DNA of 64,000 nucleotides from Pseudomonadales bacterium (GTDB taxonomy: Bacteria; Pseudomonadota; Gammaproteobacteria; Pseudomonadales; Azotimanducaceae). This document shows, in pieces, positions 43,795-52,010 of this stretch (the stretch's first letter is position 1; every line of letters starts with the position of its first letter). Both the position numbers and the translations under genes were made by a program. The notes beneath the pieces are model-generated. The model searched no databases and was not told the DNA's origin. It saw only the letters and a program-made list of their open reading frames with translations. The stretch covers positions 124,001 through 188,000 of the forward strand of contig JAHCAL010000006.1 in assembly GCA_019634925.1 (NCBI GenBank). The letters are read 5' to 3'.

Positions 43795-44670
43795 TCACTG
43801 TGCCAGTCCCGCGCGGCGGAACAGCCAGGGTGCGATCGCGGTGACGAAAAGGCCCATCGCGAGCGTCTGCAGCCAGCGCGCGGCGGATTCGCCAAGACCG
43901 AGTGCCAGCAGCGGATCCGCCAGATTGCCGAGCGCGAGGAACAGGACGATCAGGCCCAGTGCCGCGGCGATGAGTGCGCGTCCCCAGTTCGGGTGGCGCT
44001 GGAAATCGAGCCGGTGCCGGTCGTACACGACCCCGGCCCACCAGCCGGCTATGAAGGCGCCGATGGCGCCGATGGCGCCGGGCCCGCCCGGTGCGGGCCA
44101 CAGCAGCCAGACGATCGGCTGCACGGCGAGGATCAGGGCGAGCTGGATGCGTCCGTCTAGCTGGTGCCAGGCGGCGAAGCGTGTCGACAGCAGCCAGCGG
44201 AACAGCAACAGCGAGCCGATGCCGAGCGCGAGCCCGGCCAGCACGTCCTCCACGTCGTGTACGCCGAGGTACAGGCGGCTGAAGCTGACCCCCGCGACGA
44301 TCACCGCGGCGAGCACCCAGAACGTCGCCCTGCGCAGTTCCAGGGCGAGCCAGAACCACGTCACGGCGGCCACCTGCGCATGTCCGCTCGGCAATCCGAA
44401 CGACTCGCCCACCCGGCCGTCGAGTGCGAACTCGAGCGGCGGTCGCGGGTCGTTGAACAGGTCCTTCAGGAATCCGTTCAGCACCGCGGAGACCATGATC
44501 AGCATGGCGAGCCGAGTGAACATGGCCTTGTCCCACAGCCAGTAACCGAGCGGCAGCAGCGCCAGGTAGAACGGCAGGTAGCCGAGCGCGGTGAACGCGT
44601 TGAAGACCACGGTCGCGGCATCGGAGCGCAGCGGCAGCACCCAGCTGAGATCGTGCAGGAACGTGTCCAC
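43795..44670 (-). CDS. PAP2-family membrane phosphatase
   Basis: A 291-residue membrane protein with about six helices and the three PAP2 phosphatase motifs: KDLFNDPRP (KxxxxxxRP), GLPSGHAQ (PSGH) and SRLYLGVHDVEDVLAG (SRxxxxxHxxxD). It would remove phosphate from lipid substrates such as undecaprenyl diphosphate or phosphatidic acid at the membrane. The additional C-terminal helices extend it beyond the minimal domain. It starts 7 bases after the helicase gene's stop on the same strand. The specific lipid substrate is unknown. Confidence 0.88.
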   Translation of the reverse strand: MDTFLHDLSWVLPLRSDAATVVFNAFTALGYLPFYLALLPLGYWLWDKAMFTRLAMLIMVSAVLNGFLKDLFNDPRPPLEFALDGRVGESFGLPSGHAQVAAVTWFWLALELRRATFWVLAAVIVAGVSFSRLYLGVHDVEDVLAGLALGIGSLLLFRWLLSTRFAAWHQLDGRIQLALILAVQPIVWLLWPAPGGPGAIGAIGAFIAGWWAGVVYDRHRLDFQRHPNWGRALIAAALGLIVLFLALGNLADPLLALGLGESAARWLQTLAMGLFVTAIAPWLFRRAGLAQ

Positions 44671-44677
44671 CGGGGGG

Positions 44678-46552
44678 TCAGTCCTTGGGTTTGCGGGGCT
44701 TGGCAGTTCTGTTCGGCTTGTCGCGCTTGCCCGGAACGGTCGGTTTGGCAGATGCGCCTTGTCTGCGCGGCTTTTCGGTGGGCGGCGGACCGCCGACGCG
44801 GCTCAACTTGAGCTGCCGCCCGGAGACCCAGACCCGGCGCAGATGGTCGAAGACCGGCTTGGGCATGCCGGGTGGCAGTTCCACGATGCTGTAGTCGTCG
44901 TGGAGTTCGATCCGACCGACGTTGCGGGCGTCGAGGCCGGCTTCGTTGGCGATGGCGCCGAGGATGTTGCGCGGCTCGACGCCGTGGCTGCGACCGACCT
45001 CGATGCGGAACGGCTCGAAATCCTGCTGCGGGGTGCGCTTGCGCGGCACGTCGCCCGGTGTACGGCTGCGGGTGGTGTCGGCTGGGGCGGCGACAGCACG
45101 TTCGGCCGGCTTGCGCGCCGCGCGATCCTTGCGGTGCGGGGCGGATTCGGCGGCGTGTGGCGCGGGCTTCGGCTCCGTGCCGTGGTCCGTTGCAGTGGTA
45201 CCGGTGCGCCGCGGGCGCACCAGCAGCGGCGAACCGCCGCGGGTGTGGTGGACCAGTGCGGCGGCGAGCAGGAGCGGGTCGACGCCGTGTTCGCGCTGGT
45301 AGCGCTCCATCAGTGAAACCAGGTCGGTGAGGTCCTCTTCCGCGAGTGTGCGGGTGAGTGCGTCGAAGAAGCGCTGGACCCGCACGTTGTTGATCGCTTC
45401 GTGGCTGGGCAACTCCATCAGTTCGATCACGCGGCCGGTCGCGCGTTCGATGCTGCGCAGCATGTTGCGCTCGCGCGGAGCGGCGAACAGGATCGCATCA
45501 CCCGAACGTCCGGCCCGGCCGGTGCGCCCGATACGGTGGATGTACGCCTCGGTGTCGTACGGGATGTCGAAGTTGACCACGTGGCTGATGCGCTCCACGT
45601 CGAGACCGCGCGCGGCGACGTCGGTGGCTACGAGGATGTCGAGGTCACCGCTGCGCAGCTTGCCGATGATCTTCTCGCGCTGGCGCTGCGGGATATCGCC
45701 GTGGATCGCGTCCGCGTCGAACCCGCGTGCGCAGAGGCGTTCCGCCAGTTCGACGGTGGTGTTGCGCGTGCGGACGAAGACGATCATCGCTTCGAACGGC
45801 TCGACTTCGAGGATCCGGGTCAGGGCGTCGAGCTTGTGCGTGCCGGCGACCAGCCAGACACGCTGGCGCACGGATGCGGCGGCGGTGGCGCGTGATTCGA
45901 GGCGGACTTCGACCGGCTGGTTCAGGTAGCGGCGCGCGATCCGCTGGACTTCCGCGGGCAGTGTCGCGGAGAAGAGCGCGAGCTGTCGTTCCGGCGGGGT
46001 CTGGCCGAGGATCCATTCGACGTCGTCGATGAAGCCCATGCGCAGCATTTCGTCTGCTTCGTCGAGCACCAGCGCGGACAGCGCCGTGAGGTCGAGGGTG
46101 CCGCGGCGCATGTGATCCATGACGCGCCCGGGGGTGCCGACCACGACGTGCACGCCGCGCGCCAGCATGCGCAGCTGCACGCCGTATTCCTGGCCCCCGT
46201 AGATGGGCAGCACGTGCAGGCCGGGCAACTTTGCAGCGTAGCGCTGGAAGGCCTCGGCTACCTGGATGGCCAGTTCGCGGGTGGGGGCGAGTACCAGCAC
46301 CTGGGGTGTACGGCGCGCCACGTCGACGCGCGAGAGCAGGGGCAGGGCGAAGGCGGCGGTCTTGCCGGTGCCGGTCTGGGCCTGGCCGAGCAGGTCGCGC
46401 CCTTCCAGCAGTGGCGGGATGGTGCGCGCCTGGATGGGGGTCGGGACCTCGTAACCGACTTCGGTCACCGCGGCGAGGATCGGCGGCGCGAGTTCGAGGT
46501 CGGCGAAAGTGAGTTCGGAGGCCGGGTCGGGCGCGGCAGGGGTACTGGTCAT
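44678..46552 (-). CDS. deaD: DEAD-box RNA helicase, DeaD/CsdA type
   Basis: A 624-residue RNA helicase. It carries TPIQARTIPPLLEGRDLL, Walker A AQTGTGKT, PTRELAIQV, TPGRVMDH, LVLDEADEML, SAT, DIPYDTEAYIHRIGRTGRAGR. The helicase core is followed by a region about 375-430, then a basic, Pro/Arg/Thr-rich linker (about 430-520) and a DbpA-like RNA-binding domain (about 525-600) with NILGAIANEAGLDARNVGRIEL. It ends in a Lys/Arg-rich tail. This layout is the cold-shock and ribosome-assembly helicase DeaD rather than the shorter RhlE. Confidence 0.9.
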   Translation of the reverse strand: MTSTPAAPDPASELTFADLELAPPILAAVTEVGYEVPTPIQARTIPPLLEGRDLLGQAQTGTGKTAAFALPLLSRVDVARRTPQVLVLAPTRELAIQVAEAFQRYAAKLPGLHVLPIYGGQEYGVQLRMLARGVHVVVGTPGRVMDHMRRGTLDLTALSALVLDEADEMLRMGFIDDVEWILGQTPPERQLALFSATLPAEVQRIARRYLNQPVEVRLESRATAAASVRQRVWLVAGTHKLDALTRILEVEPFEAMIVFVRTRNTTVELAERLCARGFDADAIHGDIPQRQREKIIGKLRSGDLDILVATDVAARGLDVERISHVVNFDIPYDTEAYIHRIGRTGRAGRSGDAILFAAPRERNMLRSIERATGRVIELMELPSHEAINNVRVQRFFDALTRTLAEEDLTDLVSLMERYQREHGVDPLLLAAALVHHTRGGSPLLVRPRRTGTTATDHGTEPKPAPHAAESAPHRKDRAARKPAERAVAAPADTTRSRTPGDVPRKRTPQQDFEPFRIEVGRSHGVEPRNILGAIANEAGLDARNVGRIELHDDYSIVELPPGMPKPVFDHLRRVWVSGRQLKLSRVGGPPPTEKPRRQGASAKPTVPGKRDKPNRTAKPRKPKD

Positions 46553-46646
46553 GGTTCGTTCCGTGGCGCGGGTCGGGGCGGGCGGCGCCCTTCGCTCGGG
46601 GCGCGCATCATACGCGATCGGCGCGCCGGGCGGGATCGGGGCCTTC

Positions 46647-46695
46647 TACTCCGACCCCGACAGTTACTCCGACCCCGACAGTTACTCCGACCCCA
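46647..46695. repeat. 18-bp tandem repeat, 2.7 copies
   Basis: The unit TACTCCGACCCCGACAGT occurs twice exactly (46647-46664 and 46665-46682), and a third partial copy runs to 46695. It abuts the stop codon of the vWA gene. Read on the other strand it is GGGGTCGGAGTA, resembling short repeated elements I have seen near RAYT-type transposases in gammaproteobacteria, but no such gene is nearby. Confidence 0.8.
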
Positions 46696-46696
46696 T

Positions 46697-48697
46697 TTAT
46701 TTGCGGGCCAGGTGTTTGCGTTTGTTCTGGACGTAGTCGACCAGGATGTATTCGCCGAGCTTTTCGGGGGAGGTGTAGAACACCCGGCCGCCGTTGATGC
46801 GCGCGATCTCGTCCATGAAGGCTTTCAGGTAATAGCTCGCGTCCAGCATGAAGGTATTGATCGCGATGCCGCGCTGGGTGCAGTGCTTCACCGCGCGGAA
46901 CGTCGCGCGGATGGTCTCGGGCGTGGGCGGATAGGAGAACTGCGCCTGGCCGTGCTCGAGGTGCGCGGTCGGTTCGCCGTCGGAGATCATGATGATCTGC
47001 TTGGTGCCGCCCTGGTGCTTGGCGAGCAGCTTCTCGGCGAGCAGCAGCGCGTGCTGCATGTTGGTGCCGAGCACGTACTCGTCCCACTGCAGGTAGGGCA
47101 GGTCGTGCGGCTTCAGCTCCTTCGCGTAGGCGGCGAAGCCGATGATGTAGAAGCTGTCGCGCGGGTACTGCGAGGTGATCAGCTGGTGCAGGGCGAGCGC
47201 CACCTTCTTGGCCGCCTGGAACGAACCGCGCAGGGCCATCGACCAGGACAGGTCCACCAGCATGGCGGTGGCGGTCGAGGTGATGAGTTCGCTGCGGTAG
47301 ATCTCGAAGTCGTCCGGCTGCAGCTTGACCGGCACCTGGGGGCCTTCGCGGTTCAGTGCGTTGCGGATGGTGCGGGGCATGTGCAGGTGGAACGGGTCGC
47401 CGAACTCGTAGGGCTTGGTGGACTCCAGCCGTTCGCCGAAGCGGCCTTCTTCCGGCAGCGCGTGGTTGCCGAGGCTCTGCCGCTTCAGCCGCTCGTAGAT
47501 CTCGCCGAGCGCCTTCTGGCCGATCATGCGCGAGCCGCGCGGGGTCAGCTCCCAGCGGTCACCGTCGGTCGGCCGGATGTAGCCGGCATCCTCGAGCGCC
47601 TTCAGCAGTTCGTTCAGCTTGTCGAGGTCGTCGGCGGCGTCCTCCCCCATGAGGTCCTTCAGGAGATCCCGGTCGATGTGGTCGGGATTGCCGCCGCGCT
47701 CGGCTTCCTGCACCTGGCCGATCAGCTCGTCGAGACTCTGCATCTCGTTCATGAGCTCCATCGCCGCCTCGAGGCCGATGCGTTCCTCGCCGCTGAAGCG
47801 GTAGCGGCTGCCCTCGGGGTTCAGGAAGTCGAGCTCCTTGGCGAGCCGGCGCAGCTCGGCCTCGAGCTCGGGGTCGCCGAAGCGGCCGTTCATGAGCTGC
47901 TGCAGCTGCTGGCGCTGCTCGGGCGAGAGCGAGTTCATGAGCGACTGGGCCGCGGCCATCTGCTGGGCCATCTGCTCGAGCAGGTCGTCGAGCGACTGCG
48001 GCGGGTTGTCCCCGAACATGTCGCCGAACTGCTCCATGAATTCCTCGAACCCGGGATCCTCGCCGGCGATCTTCTTCACCAGCATGTCGTTCAGCGCCTT
48101 CAGCATGTCCTTCATGCGTTCGATGTCGCCGTCCGACAGGTTCTTCACCATGTTCTCGATGTTCCGGAAGAACGAGTTCGCCATGGCGCGCTTCAGTTCG
48201 TTCAGGAGTTCGAGGAACTTGCGCTGCGCGTCGGGATTCAGGAACTCGTACTTCTCGAGCTCGCGCACCTGGCTGGCCACGTCCCCGGGCAGCTGGTCGA
48301 GCTTCTCGGCGTTCTGGCGGGCGATGTTCTTCAGCACGTCACCGGAGAAGTCCTCGGTGGTGTCCTTGTTCAGCCACTCGTCGATGCGCGCCCGCTCCAT
48401 GCCGAGGATCTCGTCGAGCCGCTCGCGGAAGTCGTCGAACATGCCGGACAGATCGAAGCGTTCGAGCTGCTCGCGTTTGCGGTCGCGCAGCTTCTTCAGC
48501 ATGTCGCGCAAGCCCTTCAGCGCGCCGCCCTGGGGGATCTGCATGCCGCGGGAGAGCATGTTGCGCATGGCCCAGCGCAGATCGCCGTACTCCATCAGGT
48601 CGTCGGCAAGCGCGCCGAGGATGGCGTCGGCATCGAGCCCGAGCTGCTGGGATCCGTCCCATCTGGAGAACTGATGCCGGGTGGGGAATTGCCGCAT
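46697..48697 (-). CDS. vWA-domain protein partnered with MoxR-type ATPase
   Basis: A 666-residue cytosolic protein. The first two-thirds is charged, strongly helical and Leu/Met/Gln-rich (for example LLEQMAQQMAAAQSLMNSLSPEQRQQLQQLMNG). The C-terminal third is a von Willebrand A domain with a MIDAS site DLSWSM, a downstream Thr and SDGEP. No membrane anchor or signal is seen. It follows the AAA+ gene by 37 bases, the standard MoxR-vWA pair, in which the vWA protein is usually the substrate adaptor or metal-dependent effector. The target is unknown. The stop lies next to the tandem repeat. Confidence 0.87.
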   Translation of the reverse strand: MRQFPTRHQFSRWDGSQQLGLDADAILGALADDLMEYGDLRWAMRNMLSRGMQIPQGGALKGLRDMLKKLRDRKREQLERFDLSGMFDDFRERLDEILGMERARIDEWLNKDTTEDFSGDVLKNIARQNAEKLDQLPGDVASQVRELEKYEFLNPDAQRKFLELLNELKRAMANSFFRNIENMVKNLSDGDIERMKDMLKALNDMLVKKIAGEDPGFEEFMEQFGDMFGDNPPQSLDDLLEQMAQQMAAAQSLMNSLSPEQRQQLQQLMNGRFGDPELEAELRRLAKELDFLNPEGSRYRFSGEERIGLEAAMELMNEMQSLDELIGQVQEAERGGNPDHIDRDLLKDLMGEDAADDLDKLNELLKALEDAGYIRPTDGDRWELTPRGSRMIGQKALGEIYERLKRQSLGNHALPEEGRFGERLESTKPYEFGDPFHLHMPRTIRNALNREGPQVPVKLQPDDFEIYRSELITSTATAMLVDLSWSMALRGSFQAAKKVALALHQLITSQYPRDSFYIIGFAAYAKELKPHDLPYLQWDEYVLGTNMQHALLLAEKLLAKHQGGTKQIIMISDGEPTAHLEHGQAQFSYPPTPETIRATFRAVKHCTQRGIAINTFMLDASYYLKAFMDEIARINGGRVFYTSPEKLGEYILVDYVQNKRKHLARK

Positions 48698-48734
48698 CCG
48701 ATCGACCTCCTGGCTCCGGCGCGCCCGCCGCGTG

Positions 48735-50138
48735 TCAACGCGTATAGGTCGCGAACCCGGAGTTCTCGTACTTGTTCAGCAACTTGTGCAGGTGCAGGCC
48801 TTCCAGCACGAACTCGATCACCGACGCGCGCATGCCCGGGGACACGTTGTCGGGATCCGGGAACAGCTGGTCGACGCCGGGCAGCTTGCGCGCGATCTGC
48901 GCGTAGTCCTCGGCGCGCGTGCTCTCGCCGGTCTCGACCATGAGGTCGCCTTCGAAGGCGGTCGCGATGCTGCGCAGGTCCTGGACCTGGTGATAGCGGT
49001 CGAACACCGCCTTGACCGCGGACTGCAGGATCCGCTGGGTGATGCGGTCCTCCTGGCCTTCCTCCATCGCCTCGAATTCGACCTTGCCCTGGAAACTCGG
49101 CACGACGAACGGCAGATCGGAGATGCGCGGGACCACTTCGCTCTCCCCGGTGCGCAGCGCGCGTCGGAAAGCGTTGGCGACCAGTGCCTCGTAGAGCGAG
49201 ATCGACGTGCGCACCGAGACGCCGGAGCGCTGGTTGATGTCGGGCGAACGGCGCGCGTGATGGGTGATCTCGGCGATGATCTCCTTCATGAACCCAGGCA
49301 CCTCGAGGCGGTAGTCGCCGAGGTCGGCGACCATCGCCTCCTGTTCCATGATCTCGATTTCCTCGGCGATCCGGAGCGGGTAGTGGGTGCGGATCTGGGC
49401 GCCGTAGCGGTCCTTGAGCGGCGTGATGATGCGGCCGCGGTTGGTGTAGTCCTCGGGGTTCGCGGTCGCGACGATGAACACGTCGAGCGGCAGGCGGATG
49501 CGGTGCCCGCGAATCTGGATGTCGCGTTCCTCGAGCAGGTTCAGCAAGCCCACCTGGATCCGCTCGGCGAGGTCGGGCAGCTCGTTGATCGCGAAGATGC
49601 CGCGATTGACGCGCGGCACCAGGCCGTAGTGCAGCGTGAACTCGTCCGACAGGTAGCGGCCCTCGGCGACCTTGATCGGGTCCACTTCGCCGATCAGGTC
49701 GGCGATGGTGATGTCGGGCGTGGCGAGTTTTTCCGCGTACCGGTCGTCGCGATGGATCCAGCGCAGCGGTGCCTTGTCGCCCTGTTCCTGCATGATCTGT
49801 TTGCCGAGCGGTGTGATCGGCTGGTAGGGGTTCTCGGGAATCTCGGTGCCGGCGATGGTGGGTGTCCACTCGTCGAGCAGTCCGGTCAGGCTGCGCAGGA
49901 TGCGCGACTTGGCCTGGCCGCGTTCGCCGAGCAGGATGATGTCCTGGTTGCCGAGGATCGCGTTGGTCAGCTGCGGGATCACGGTTTCGTCGTAGCCGGT
50001 GATGCCGGGAAACAGCGTGGCACCGGCGCGCAGCCGGTTGATCAGGTTCTTGCGGATCTCGACCTTGACCGGCAGCACCTGGTAGCCGGAGCTGCGCAAC
50101 TGGCCGAAGGTCTGCGGAAGTTCGGCGGGATTGGTCAT
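48735..50138 (-). CDS. MoxR/magnesium-chelatase-like AAA+ ATPase
   Basis: A 467-residue AAA+ protein. Walker A is GERGQAKS (71-78). The Walker B position reads IFAINELPDL, with Asn185 where Asp is usual and the catalytic Glu186 kept. VATANPEDYTNRGRIITPLKDRYGAQI is the sensor-1 and Arg-finger region. This resembles MoxR and BchI-type ATPases that work with vWA proteins to activate or remodel other enzymes. The ATG at 50138 has GAGGGG eight bases upstream; an ATG six codons earlier is an alternative. The vWA partner follows on the same strand. Confidence 0.87.
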   Translation of the reverse strand: MTNPAELPQTFGQLRSSGYQVLPVKVEIRKNLINRLRAGATLFPGITGYDETVIPQLTNAILGNQDIILLGERGQAKSRILRSLTGLLDEWTPTIAGTEIPENPYQPITPLGKQIMQEQGDKAPLRWIHRDDRYAEKLATPDITIADLIGEVDPIKVAEGRYLSDEFTLHYGLVPRVNRGIFAINELPDLAERIQVGLLNLLEERDIQIRGHRIRLPLDVFIVATANPEDYTNRGRIITPLKDRYGAQIRTHYPLRIAEEIEIMEQEAMVADLGDYRLEVPGFMKEIIAEITHHARRSPDINQRSGVSVRTSISLYEALVANAFRRALRTGESEVVPRISDLPFVVPSFQGKVEFEAMEEGQEDRITQRILQSAVKAVFDRYHQVQDLRSIATAFEGDLMVETGESTRAEDYAQIARKLPGVDQLFPDPDNVSPGMRASVIEFVLEGLHLHKLLNKYENSGFATYTR

Positions 50139-50319
50139 GCGTCTGCCCCTCGTCACTCAATTGGCGCTCGAACCGGATGCGACCCAAGTCTGGCAGGGCG
50201 CCCGTGCTGCCGCAACCGCGTGCCCGGGTGGTACGCGCGCGCCCCGCCCTCCGCGGAGGTGTCCCGGCCCGGACCCATCTCGGGTAGAGTGCAGGCGACG
50301 CCAGACGAGACCGCAGCCA

Positions 50320-51171
50320 ATGGAACCACGCGCGTACTGCAGCCAGCTGAACCCGGACGAACCGCTCGCCGGCACGGCGGACTGGGTCGGGGCGTGGCTC
50401 ATGCTCGAGTACCGGCCGGTCTGGAAGGCGAAAGCCAACCAGGACAACAGCCTGGCGCCGGACACGCGTGCCTGGCTCGACGCGACCGTCGCCGCGCTCG
50501 CCGCCGCCGGGATCCGCGCGCGCCCGCAGTTCGTGCGGCAGCCCGAGCGCGACACGGCCGACGTGCGGCTCCTGTTCGGCCTGCCCGACCGGCTCTTCGA
50601 GGTGTCTGGCGCCAGCTACGACCATCTGCACGACGTCGATCTCGTCGCGCTCGCGCGCGGTGACACCACCGGCGCGCGGCAGGTCCACGAACCCAGGTAT
50701 TTCGTCTGCACCAACGGCCAGCGCGATCTCTGCTGCGCGCGATTCGGGCTGCCGGTCTACGCCGCCCTGCGCGAGCGGGTCGGCGATCGTGCCTGGCAGG
50801 TCACCCACCTCGGTGGCCACCGGTTCGCGCCGAACGTGCTGACGTTGCCGCACGGCGCGCTCTACGGGCGCGTGCAGCCGGCGGACGTGGCGACCCTGGT
50901 CGACCACGTCGAGCGCGGCGAACTCGCCTTGCCGTACCTGCGCGGCACCTCCTTCCTGCCCCAGCACGTGCAGGCGGCCGAGTGCTTCGCCGGCCGGAGC
51001 GGCCTGCGGCTGCTGCACGTCGACGGCGGCGATGCGCGGGCGCGGGTACGGTTCGTCGACGGCGCCGGGACCCTCGACATCGAGGTGGCGCGCACCACCG
51101 AGCCGCTTTCGATCCTTGCAAGCTGCGGCGATGCGGCGCCCGGCAGCGTGTTCCCCTACCGGCGCCTCTGA
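50320..51171 (+). CDS. Sucrase/ferredoxin-like thioredoxin-fold protein
   Basis: A 283-residue sucraseferredoxin-like protein. Cys residues occur at position 7 (YCSQL), in CTNGQRDLCC (about 130, 137 and 138), and in SCGD near the C-terminus. HLGGHRFAPNVL follows. The pattern is that of a [2Fe-2S] thioredoxin-like ferredoxin domain. Its role is unknown; a redox partner function is likely. A possible -10 (TAGAGT) lies at 50285-50290. It is divergent from the AAA+ gene and ends 2 bases before the convergent PlsC-like gene. Confidence 0.83.
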   Translation: MEPRAYCSQLNPDEPLAGTADWVGAWLMLEYRPVWKAKANQDNSLAPDTRAWLDATVAALAAAGIRARPQFVRQPERDTADVRLLFGLPDRLFEVSGASYDHLHDVDLVALARGDTTGARQVHEPRYFVCTNGQRDLCCARFGLPVYAALRERVGDRAWQVTHLGGHRFAPNVLTLPHGALYGRVQPADVATLVDHVERGELALPYLRGTSFLPQHVQAAECFAGRSGLRLLHVDGGDARARVRFVDGAGTLDIEVARTTEPLSILASCGDAAPGSVFPYRRL

Positions 51172-51173
51172 CG

Positions 51174-52010
51174 TCACCCGGGCGTCGCTGCCCCGGTCTC
51201 GAAGCGCCGCACGCCGCGCGGCAGGTCCTCCGTCACGAAACGTTGCGCGCGCCCGGCGAGCGCGCGCGGGTCACCCAGCGCCTCGAACGGTTCGCCGATG
51301 GTGATCCGGTACGGCTGGTCGTGCTTGTTCAGCAGTTCGCGAAACAGGGTCATGTTCTTCAGTTCTTCGTTCAGCGCGTACAGGCAGTAGTACAGCCACG
51401 AGTTGCGTGCGCGGATGTGCATCGGCACGACCGGCGCGGCGTAACGCGCGGCGAGGCTGAACGCGGTCGGCTGCCACGGCCGTTCGCGCAAACCGAGCGG
51501 CGTCGGCCGGGCGAGCCGGCCCGAGGGAAAGATGACGATCAGCCGCCCCTGCCGGAGCGCCTGTGCCATGTGCTGCACGGTCTCCCGGTTGCGCGCGTGG
51601 TCGCGCCTGGCTTCGACCCACTCCACCGGCACGATCATGTCGGCGAGGCCCGGCGCCACCCGGATCGCATCGCGGTTGGCGAAGAACGTGATGTCACGGC
51701 GTACCGAGCCGAGCGCGTCGTAGACCGCGATGCCGTCGGCGATGCCGGCCGGATGATTCGGCGTCACGAACGCGAGGCCACGCGCCGGTACGTGCTCGAG
51801 ACCCTCGCAGCGCACGTCGAGGTCGAGCAGCCCTGACAGGTACTCGAAGATCTCCGCGGCCGGACGGGCGGCGATCGTGTCCGCCATGCGCACGGCGTCC
51901 CGGTAACCGAGCAGCGGGTAACACAAACTGCGCACCAGCCGCCAGACCAGCGGACGCTGCATCAGCCGGGTGGCGCGTTCCTCGATCAGTTGGTCGACGA
52001 TGTGGGGCAT
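51174..52010 (-). CDS. PlsC-like acyltransferase, HX5D variant
   Basis: A 278-residue acyltransferase of the lysophosphatidate acyltransferase superfamily. The catalytic motif is NHPAGIADG, in which His86 and Asp92 are separated by five residues instead of the usual four (HX4D). The second block reads FPSGRLARP instead of FPEGTRS. RDITFFANRDAIRV, QPTAFSLAARYAAPVVPMHI and PYRITIGEPF are the other typical blocks. It would acylate a glycerolipid or another polar acceptor at the membrane surface. The ATG at 52010 lies 25 bases inside the end of the potassium channel gene, so the two are coupled. Confidence 0.82.
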   Translation of the reverse strand: MPHIVDQLIEERATRLMQRPLVWRLVRSLCYPLLGYRDAVRMADTIAARPAAEIFEYLSGLLDLDVRCEGLEHVPARGLAFVTPNHPAGIADGIAVYDALGSVRRDITFFANRDAIRVAPGLADMIVPVEWVEARRDHARNRETVQHMAQALRQGRLIVIFPSGRLARPTPLGLRERPWQPTAFSLAARYAAPVVPMHIRARNSWLYYCLYALNEELKNMTLFRELLNKHDQPYRITIGEPFEALGDPRALAGRAQRFVTEDLPRGVRRFETGAATPG

